DNA of 51,346 bases, from contig NZ_SDPN01000027.1 in the NCBI RefSeq assembly GCF_004134825.1, positions 1 to 51,346 of the forward strand, given 5' to 3'. Source of the stretch: Agromyces albus. Lineage in GTDB: Bacteria > Actinomycetota > Actinomycetes > Actinomycetales > Microbacteriaceae. Positions 42,391-49,483 of this stretch are shown piece by piece. The translations under genes were made by a program, and so were the position numbers. Below the pieces are notes generated by a model. That model was not told the origin of the DNA. It saw only the letters and a program-made list of their open reading frames with translations, and searched no databases. Within the stretch, counting starts at the first letter, position 1; every line of letters starts with the position of its first letter.

Positions 42391-44005
42391 TCCCGACGTA
42401 GAGCAGGCGGCGCTCCTCGTCGATGGCGTCGAACCCCTTCGCGTAGGCGATCGGCAGCATGCCCTCGGTCAGGCCGACGATGAAGACGTCATCCCACTCG
42501 AGGCCTTTCGCCGAGTGCAAGGTCGCAAGGGTGACGGCCGACACGGTCGGCTCGTGCTGCGCCTCAGCGCGAGCGCGGAGCTCATCGGCGAACGCGCGGA
42601 ATGTCGTGCCCGCCGGGGCGTCGTCGACGAGTCGCGCGATCGCATTGAGGGACTCCCAACGGGCTCGCACGGCACCCGGTCCGTCGGGCGGCTGCACCGT
42701 CCACCCCATCGAGCGGAGCACGTCGCTCACCGACTTGAACAGGGGCTCGCCCGCAATCGTGAGCGCCGCCGCACGCAGTGCGTGCACCGCCTCGCGCACC
42801 TCGGGCTGGTCGAAGAACCGCGACGCGCCGCGCACCCGCGAGCCGACGCCCACCTCTTCGAGTGCTCGCTCGAGAATCGCCGATTGGGAGTTCACGCGCA
42901 TGAGCACCGCGATGGACTCGGGCGGGGTGCCCGCGTCGATGCGCGAGCGGATGCGGGTGGCGACGCCGCGGGCCTCGGTGAGCTCGTCGGCGTAGGCGGT
43001 GACCATGGGCTCGGCGAGCGGGGCGATCGGCGCGGCATCCGCTTCGCCTCCACTCGGCCGGTCGGCGACGGCCTCGAGCCGCAGGGCGCCCGCCCGGCCG
43101 CGCATCAGGCGGTTGGCGACGCCGACGATCTGGCGAGTCGATCGGTAGTTGCGTTCGAGCCGAACGACGATCGCATCGTCGAATCGGCGCTCGAAGTCGA
43201 GCAGGTATTGCGAGCTCGCCCCCGCGAAGGAGTAGATCGTCTGGCTCGCGTCGCCGACGACGCACAGGTCGCGGCGACCGCCGAGCCAGAGCTCGAGCAA
43301 TTGCTGCTGGGCCGGCGAGACGTCCTGGTACTCGTCGACGACGAAGTGCCGGTAGCTCTCCCGCACGTGCATGGCGACGGATGCCTCGGACTCGATCATG
43401 CCGGCCGTCGCGAGCAGCACGTCTTCGAAGTCGAGCATGCGCCGCTCGTCCTTCAGGTCTTCGTACGCCTGCACGAGCGCGAGGAACTGCTCGGCGCTCA
43501 GGGCTCCCGGCGCACCGCGAGTGGCGAGGCGCGCCGCATAGGCGTCGGGGCCGAGGGCCGCCACCTTGCGCCATTCGATCTCAGCGGCGACATCCCGCAA
43601 CGTCGGCACGTCGACCCTGAGCCGCAGCTTCTCGGCCGCCTGGCCGAGCAACCGGCCCTTGTACTCGAGCACTCGCGGCGCCTGTCCGCCGACGACGAGC
43701 GGCCAGAAGTGGTTCAACTGGGCGAGCGCCGCGGCGTGGAACGTGCGCGCCTGCACCGCACCCGCGCCGAGCGCACGCAAGCGCGCGCGGAGCTCGGCGG
43801 CCGCTCGCGACGTGAACGTGAGCGCCATGACCCGGGCGGGGTCGTAGGCGCCCGACGATACGCCGTACGCGATGCGATGCGTGATGGCGCGCGTCTTGCC
43901 GGTGCCCGCACCGGCGAGCACGCACACCGGGCCGAGCAGCGCCTCTGCCGCGACGCGCTGCTCATCGTCGAGGGCGTCGAGCAGGGGGTCGGATGGCGCG
44001 GTCAT
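42227..44005 (-). CDS. uvrD2: UvrD2-like superfamily 1 DNA helicase
   Basis: A 592-residue SF1A helicase: Walker A LAGAGTGKTRAITHR, motif II VVDEYQDVSPAQQQLLE, motif III GDASQTIYSFAGA, motif IV RLERNYRSTRQIV, motif V TLHSAKGLEWDDVFIVG, and motif VI LLYVGITRARRRLELSW near residue 540. The protein stops about 45 residues after motif VI, whereas mycobacterial UvrD2 continues with a tetracysteine and HRDC domain; those are missing. The start overlaps the nudC stop by 4 bp (ATGA), which decides it. The uvrD2-nudC pairing is the same as in M. tuberculosis. Unwinds DNA 3' to 5' in repair. Confidence 0.92.
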   Translation of the reverse strand: MTAPSDPLLDALDDEQRVAAEALLGPVCVLAGAGTGKTRAITHRIAYGVSSGAYDPARVMALTFTSRAAAELRARLRALGAGAVQARTFHAAALAQLNHFWPLVVGGQAPRVLEYKGRLLGQAAEKLRLRVDVPTLRDVAAEIEWRKVAALGPDAYAARLATRGAPGALSAEQFLALVQAYEDLKDERRMLDFEDVLLATAGMIESEASVAMHVRESYRHFVVDEYQDVSPAQQQLLELWLGGRRDLCVVGDASQTIYSFAGASSQYLLDFERRFDDAIVVRLERNYRSTRQIVGVANRLMRGRAGALRLEAVADRPSGGEADAAPIAPLAEPMVTAYADELTEARGVATRIRSRIDAGTPPESIAVLMRVNSQSAILERALEEVGVGSRVRGASRFFDQPEVREAVHALRAAALTIAGEPLFKSVSDVLRSMGWTVQPPDGPGAVRARWESLNAIARLVDDAPAGTTFRAFADELRARAEAQHEPTVSAVTLATLHSAKGLEWDDVFIVGLTEGMLPIAYAKGFDAIDEERRLLYVGITRARRRLELSWPRQSGTHRGEREPSRFLQELGNRTRGAGDAAGVAARRRASAG

Positions 44006-44943
44006 CGCGTCGACCACGGCAGGCCCTCGTCGATCGGGCCGCCGAACCACCGCTCGAGCAGCCACCGGGCGATCGACGTCTCTCCGGGAAGGGCGATCTC
44101 GCCGAGCGAGGCGACGAGCTCGTCGCGGCTGAACCAGCGGAGCTCGATGATCTCCTCGCCGTCGGCCACCGCCGATGCAGCGGGAGTCCCGTCGGCGACT
44201 CGCGCGGTGAAGCCGAGCATGAGGCTCGCCGGGAACGGCCAGGGCTGCGACGCGACGTATTCGACGCGGTCGACGAGCACGCCGGCCTCCTCGCCGATCT
44301 CACGCACGACGGCGGCTTCGAGCGACTCGCCGGGTTCGACGAAGCCGGCGAGCAGCGAGAATCGGTGCTGTTCCCAGAGCGCGTTCGACCCGAGGAGCAC
44401 GCGATCGTCGTCGTCGACGACGAGCACGATGACTGCGGGGTCGGTGCGCGGGAACAGCAGGTTGCCCTCGTTCTCGCAGCGCCGCGACCAGCCCGCCTGC
44501 ACCGGGACCGTCGTCGCGCCGCATCGCGGGCAGTGCGCGTGCCCCTCGTGCCAGGTCGCCATCGCCACCGCCTCGGTGATGAGCGCGGCATCGCGGCTGC
44601 CGAGCACGGGCACGGCCTGCCGGAGGCCCGACCAGCGTGCCTCTTCGGGTTCGATCAGGGCCGCGGCATCCTCGTCGAACACCCGCACCTCGAACATGAC
44701 GTCATCGGCGCGGCCGAGGTAGCAGCGCAGTGTCGGCTCGGGAAGTTCACTCGGATGCCGGAGCTCCAGCGCCGGCGCCGAGCCCTCGATGCGCTCGGCG
44801 AGGAGCGCCCGGCCGAGCCGCACTGCCACGACGCGCGAGGCCGGATCGGCGTCGAATCGCGCCTCGAAGTCGGGATCGGCGCGGGTCCTGCCGTCACGAT
44901 CGATCGGCGCGCGGGCCAGTGGCGGGGACGTGGAAACGGTCAC
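44002..44943 (-). CDS. nudC: NAD(H) pyrophosphatase / RNA deNADding enzyme NudC
   Basis: A 313-residue Nudix hydrolase: N-terminal domain, zinc-ribbon region with C138, C141 and C156, and the Nudix box GFVEPGESLEAAVVREIGEE (from about 200). The NudC-specific SQPWPFPAS at 232-240 follows. The fourth zinc cysteine is replaced by E159. It cleaves NADH to NMNH and AMP and can remove NAD caps from RNA. GTG start preceded by GAGAGGTGG. Its stop overlaps the helicase start, so the pair is co-translated. Confidence 0.93.
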   Translation of the reverse strand: MTVSTSPPLARAPIDRDGRTRADPDFEARFDADPASRVVAVRLGRALLAERIEGSAPALELRHPSELPEPTLRCYLGRADDVMFEVRVFDEDAAALIEPEEARWSGLRQAVPVLGSRDAALITEAVAMATWHEGHAHCPRCGATTVPVQAGWSRRCENEGNLLFPRTDPAVIVLVVDDDDRVLLGSNALWEQHRFSLLAGFVEPGESLEAAVVREIGEEAGVLVDRVEYVASQPWPFPASLMLGFTARVADGTPAASAVADGEEIIELRWFSRDELVASLGEIALPGETSIARWLLERWFGGPIDEGLPWSTR

Positions 44944-45029
44944 GGACCACCTCTCGCTGCTCGGTCGGAGTCGGCCGGAAGGCGTGGCGGTCGCTCGGCT
45001 CGCGGAGATGCCTGCTTAAGCTGAGTGCC

Positions 45030-46259
45030 ATGGCCAGACCCCCTCTCACCTTAGCCGCGTTGGCCACGGCGGCGGTGCCCGGTCTCGAGGTGAACGCCGC
45101 TCGGCCGCACACTCGCCGCAGCCATGGCGCGTTCGACGCGGTGGAGCTCACCGCCCTCGACGAGCAGCACCTGCTCATCCGTGTCCCACGTTCACAAGCC
45201 GCGGAGTCCGAGCAATCGGCCGACCTCGTGGCGCTTCGTGCGTTGACGCCGGGAATCCGCGCGCGTCTCCCGTTCGCCGTGCCGACCTATGTCGGGCAGG
45301 CACCGATCGACGGCACCCGTGCGATCGTCACCGAGTACCTGCCCGGTTCGGTGCAGTCGGCCGACGAGCTCACCGCGCACGAGCGGCTCGCGGCATCCGT
45401 GGGCCTTGCGATCGCCGCCGTGCACGCCCTGCCGAGCGGCTTCGTCGCCGACGCCGGGTTGCCGCGGCAGACCGCCGAGGAGTCGCACGATGCGGTCGTC
45501 GAGCTCATCGGCCGCACCGCCGACACCGGTCGCCTGCCCGCCGCGATCCTTCGCCGCTGGGAGGAGGCCACCGATGACGAGGCGCTCTGGCGATTCCGCC
45601 CCACGGTCGTCAACGGCGCGCTGAGCGCCGACTCGATCCTCGTCGACGGCGAGACGGTGACCGGCATCATCGGCTGGTCCGCGCTCGCGCTCGGCGACCC
45701 GGCGATCGACCTGCACTGGTTGCTCACGTCGCGAGGCGCCGCCGCCGAGCGAGCGCTCGAGGCATACATCGGCGCTCGCGAGGGCGGCGCCGACGCGCAC
45801 CTGCCGCAGCGGGCGCTGCTCTACGGCGAGCTCGAGCTCGCGAAGTGGCTGCTGCACGGGGTCGAGGTTCACGACGAGTCGATCGTCGACGACGCGGTCG
45901 GGCTGCTCGACGGTCTCGTCGAGAGCGTGCATGACCACTCGAGTGAGCCGCTGTCGCCCGAGACCGGCCCGATCCTCACCGTCGGCGATGTCGAGCGGTT
46001 GCTCGACGAGACGCCGCGCGACCACGTGCCGCGCGAGGGGAGTTCGAGCATGCTCACCGACAGCTACGACTTCTCGGAACTCGAACGCCGCGACGCCGGT
46101 GAGCGCGATGCGCCGCCGATGGATGCCACGGCCCCGATCCCGCTCGACCTGAGCGACTGGGGCGACGCAAGCCCGCCTGCCCGCACGGGTCAGACCGACG
46201 CCGTCGACTCCGACGCCGAGACCGACGCCCAGGCACGCCGCAACGCCGCTTCGTCGTAG
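45030..46259 (+). CDS. Aminoglycoside/macrolide phosphotransferase-fold protein lacking catalytic residues
   Basis: A 409-residue protein with the APH/Mph kinase-like fold: an N-lobe-like segment (LLIRVPRSQAAESEQSADLVALRALTP), TEYLPGS hinge, and a C-lobe. Where active members have HGDLHxxN, this one reads NGALSADS (195-202), so the catalytic Asp is Ala. The metal Asp of the IDW motif is Gly215 (IIGW). Only GDPAIDLHWL (222-231) is intact. An acidic tail of about 100 residues follows. It should fold like a kinase but not phosphorylate by the usual mechanism, so it is not expected to give macrolide resistance. Its 3' end overlaps the convergent adnB gene by 70 bp. Confidence 0.82.
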   Translation: MARPPLTLAALATAAVPGLEVNAARPHTRRSHGAFDAVELTALDEQHLLIRVPRSQAAESEQSADLVALRALTPGIRARLPFAVPTYVGQAPIDGTRAIVTEYLPGSVQSADELTAHERLAASVGLAIAAVHALPSGFVADAGLPRQTAEESHDAVVELIGRTADTGRLPAAILRRWEEATDDEALWRFRPTVVNGALSADSILVDGETVTGIIGWSALALGDPAIDLHWLLTSRGAAAERALEAYIGAREGGADAHLPQRALLYGELELAKWLLHGVEVHDESIVDDAVGLLDGLVESVHDHSSEPLSPETGPILTVGDVERLLDETPRDHVPREGSSSMLTDSYDFSELERRDAGERDAPPMDATAPIPLDLSDWGDASPPARTGQTDAVDSDAETDAQARRNAASS

Positions 46260-49200
46260 AGCTGCTCGGGGCGGATCACGCGGTCGTCTTCGACGAAATA
46301 GAAGACCGCGTCGACGATCTCGGGCGCGACGCCCGCCCAGCTCGCGTAGGCGAGACGGTAGAGCGCGAGTTGCGTCTGCTTGAGCTCGAGATCGCGGGCG
46401 TCTCGCGGCGCCTTGCCCGTCTTCCAGTCGACGAGCTGGTATCGGATGCCGCGTGCCGCGAGCTCGCTGCCCGGCTCGACCTCGTAGACGGCGTCGAGCT
46501 TGCAGACGAAGACGTTGCCGCCGATCGGCAGGTGCAGCTCGAGCTCGACGGCGATGGGCTTGCGGGTGCCCCACTCGGATGCCGCGAACGTGGCCTGCAG
46601 GGCGCGGAGGCGCTCGGGGGCGGCATCCGCGACATACAGGCCGGATTCGCGGGAGTCGCCTGGCCCGCCGGTTGCTCCGGTGCCGGTGCCGGTGCCGTCG
46701 CCGAGGCCCTCGAGCGCATCGATCGCCGCAGCCTCGCCCTCGCCGGTGGATCGATGCTCGACCCACTCGTGGAAGAGCGTGCCGATGCGGGTGGCACGGA
46801 AGGGCCGCTGCGGCATCGGGCGCCGGAGCTGGGCGGCGACGGCGGCCGGGTCGTCGACGTAGTCCTTGAACCTCGACGCCGGGACGCGGGCCGGGATGTC
46901 GGGGGTGCCGGGGCCGTCGGCGCGACGGCGCCGCTCCTCGAGGAGCAGGCGGATCTGCTCGGCGAGACGCGGGCCGATGCCGGCGCCGCTCGGGCCCTCG
47001 GCGGCGGAACGCACGGCGCGCGCAGCGGCCTCGACCGCCGATCGTCGCTCGCCGAGCGGATCGAGCGGCCAGCGTTCACGCTCGACGACGTCGCCGCGCG
47101 GATTCTCGTCGGCCTCGGGTGCCGTGGGGAGTCGACTCGCCTCGATGACCCCGGCGTGCACGAGCTCGCGGATGAAGGGGCTCGGCTGTCGCGGCGCCTT
47201 CTGCGTCGACCACCACGACCCGGTGAGGAGGAGGTCGGCGCGAGTGCGCGTGAGGGCGACGTAGGCGAGGCGTCGCTCTTCGGCGGCGTGCCGCTCGCGG
47301 TTCTCGGCGGCGAAGGCCGTGACCGCCTCGTCGAACTCGGCCTGGCTCTGCACGCCGCGCCACTCCAGTTCGGGCAATTCGTCGCGGTCGCCCTTGAAGT
47401 CGTTCGGCAGCTCGCCGAATGCGAGCCAGCCCTTCGCCGACCTCGGCTTCGACGGCAGTTCGTCTTCGACCATGCGCGGGATCGCCACGACGTCCCACTC
47501 GAGTCCCTTCGACCCGTGTATGGAGAGCACCTGCACGGCGCCCGGCTCGGGTTCGTCGTGTCGCGGTGCGAGCCGGTCGCGCTGCTCGGCCTCGGTGAGC
47601 CACCCGAGGAACGAGCCGAGGGTCGGATGCTCCGAGACGTCGACGAATCCCGCGAGCAGCTCGTCGAACGCCTCGAGGCTCGGCCTCCCGAGCGGCTGTG
47701 CGGCGTTCGCGGCGACCTCGATGTCGAGAAGCAGCTCCTGCTGCACGAGGCTGACGAAGTCGACGAGGCCGAGCCCCGCGCGCCGACGAAGCGATTGCAG
47801 TTGCGCACCGGCGCGTCGCATGCGGGCGAGCCCCGTCTCGCTGAAGCCCTTGAGCGCCGAATGGCTGTCTGGCGCGGTGAGGAGGTAGTCGAGGGCATCG
47901 ACGATCGAGGGCGACTCATCGGGCGCGATCGAGGCGCGAAGGCCCGCGCGCACGTCGTCGCCGAGGCGGCGAGCGGCGAAGTCGCGGTCGGCGAGCCACT
48001 TGGCGAGGCCGTGCAGCGCCGCCAGGTCGGCCGCACCGATTCGCCACCGCGCGCCGCCGAGCACGCGAACCAGCTCCGACCCCGCCGACGGATCGTGCAG
48101 CACTCGCAGCACGCACACGAGGTCGGCGATCACGGGCTGGTCGAGCAGGCCCGCCATGCCGAGCACGTGCACGGGTACACCGTGTTCCCGGAGTGCCGCC
48201 GTGAACACGCCGACGTTCGCGAATGTGCGGCAGAGCAGGGCCCCGCTGCGTGCCTGGCCGTCGCCGCGCCGCACGAGGCGCTGGGCGAACCAGCGCGCGA
48301 CGCGATCGGCCTCGAGCTCGATCGTCTCGGCCCACTCGAACTCGAGCCGCCCCGGGCCGGCGAAGGGCGGTGCGGCGAGCGGTGCCTTCGGGATGCCGGC
48401 GTCGAGCTGCGCGATGAGCGCGTTCGCCGCGTCGAGCACGACCCTGGGGTTGCGCCAGCTCGTCGACAGGTCGAAGACCGACGCGTCGCCGGCGGTGGCG
48501 AAGTCGCCGCCGAATCGCGCGAGGTTCGCGGCACTCGCGCCGCGCCATCCGTAGATCGACTGGTCGGGGTCGCCGACGGCCATCACGGGCTGCCCGGCGA
48601 ACAGCGTCGCGAGCAGCTTCGTCTGCACGACGCTCGTGTCCTGGTATTCGTCGAGGAGCACCGTGCGGTAGCGCTCGCGGTGGGCGGCGACCACCTCGGG
48701 ATTCCTCGTGCAGATCTCGAGGGCGAGCGAGACCTGGTCGGAGAACTCGACGTAGCCGCGCTGCTGCTTGGCCGCCGCGTAGGCGTCGGCGAGCTCGAGG
48801 AGCGGCGGCAGGGCGCCGACGACGCCGAGCGCGTCGGTGAACGACGCGAACGGCGTGCGCTTGCGGGGCGCCTCGATGGGCAGCCCTTCCATCGTGAGGA
48901 AATCCCGGATCATCGCCCGCACGTCGCGACTGTCGGCGACGTTCTCGGCGAGCGCGCGGCTGAGCGCCAGCACGGCGCCGGTGACCCGGTCGAGCGAGGC
49001 GTCGAGTTCGACGAGCCGCGGGTCATCGGATGCCGCGACGACGGTTCGGGCGAGTTGCCAAGCGGATGCCTCGCCGAGCACGGCGGCGTCGGGTTCGCGC
49101 CCGATGAGCATCGCGTGCTCGCGGTAGATGGCGCTCGCGAAGGCGTTGTACGTGCCGACCGACGCGGATTCGAGCGGGTCGAGCGAGACGTCGGCGATGC

Positions 49201-49483
49201 CCTCGGCCACGAGTTGCGCCACGCGCTCGCGCACTCGCTCGGCGAGCTCGCCGGCGGCCTTGCGAGTGAAGGTGAGGCCGAGCACCTCGGGCACGTCGAC
49301 GTGGCCGTTCGCGAGCAGCCACACGACACGATTCGCCATGGTCTCGGTCTTGCCGCTGCCGGCGCCCGCCACGACGATGCTCTGGCCGCGAGGGTCGGCT
49401 TCGATGACCGCGCGTTGTTCAGGGGTCGGCGCGTGCAGGCCGAGGCGCGCGGCGATCTCGATGGCGCTGAGCCCCGCGCTCAC
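46190..49483 (-). CDS. adnB: AdnB-like helicase-nuclease
   Basis: A 1097-residue UvrD-like motor with a C-terminal RecB-type nuclease. Motor motifs are VVAGAGSGKTETMANRV, LTFTRKAAGELAERV, VLLDEYQDTSVVQT, GDPDQSIYGWRGA, STSWRNP, SIHGSKGLEWDVVAIP and VALTRTRADLLLTGS. The nuclease centre reads KLDAVYE, then LVDWKTGK and LKQTQLALYRLAYA. With AdnA it resects double-strand breaks, as shown in mycobacteria. The GTG at 49481-49483 overlaps the adnA stop by 4 bp (GTGA) and is preferred to an upstream start at 49522, which would overlap adnA by 43 bp. Confidence 0.92.
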   Translation of the reverse strand: MSAGLSAIEIAARLGLHAPTPEQRAVIEADPRGQSIVVAGAGSGKTETMANRVVWLLANGHVDVPEVLGLTFTRKAAGELAERVRERVAQLVAEGIADVSLDPLESASVGTYNAFASAIYREHAMLIGREPDAAVLGEASAWQLARTVVAASDDPRLVELDASLDRVTGAVLALSRALAENVADSRDVRAMIRDFLTMEGLPIEAPRKRTPFASFTDALGVVGALPPLLELADAYAAAKQQRGYVEFSDQVSLALEICTRNPEVVAAHRERYRTVLLDEYQDTSVVQTKLLATLFAGQPVMAVGDPDQSIYGWRGASAANLARFGGDFATAGDASVFDLSTSWRNPRVVLDAANALIAQLDAGIPKAPLAAPPFAGPGRLEFEWAETIELEADRVARWFAQRLVRRGDGQARSGALLCRTFANVGVFTAALREHGVPVHVLGMAGLLDQPVIADLVCVLRVLHDPSAGSELVRVLGGARWRIGAADLAALHGLAKWLADRDFAARRLGDDVRAGLRASIAPDESPSIVDALDYLLTAPDSHSALKGFSETGLARMRRAGAQLQSLRRRAGLGLVDFVSLVQQELLLDIEVAANAAQPLGRPSLEAFDELLAGFVDVSEHPTLGSFLGWLTEAEQRDRLAPRHDEPEPGAVQVLSIHGSKGLEWDVVAIPRMVEDELPSKPRSAKGWLAFGELPNDFKGDRDELPELEWRGVQSQAEFDEAVTAFAAENRERHAAEERRLAYVALTRTRADLLLTGSWWSTQKAPRQPSPFIRELVHAGVIEASRLPTAPEADENPRGDVVERERWPLDPLGERRSAVEAAARAVRSAAEGPSGAGIGPRLAEQIRLLLEERRRRADGPGTPDIPARVPASRFKDYVDDPAAVAAQLRRPMPQRPFRATRIGTLFHEWVEHRSTGEGEAAAIDALEGLGDGTGTGTGATGGPGDSRESGLYVADAAPERLRALQATFAASEWGTRKPIAVELELHLPIGGNVFVCKLDAVYEVEPGSELAARGIRYQLVDWKTGKAPRDARDLELKQTQLALYRLAYASWAGVAPEIVDAVFYFVEDDRVIRPEQLYDEAALRRAWASVSASESTASV

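Noticed and set aside
45030..46259. Macrolide resistance gene
   Set aside because: Catalytic Asp and metal-binding Asp are both replaced, so phosphorylation of macrolides is not expected.
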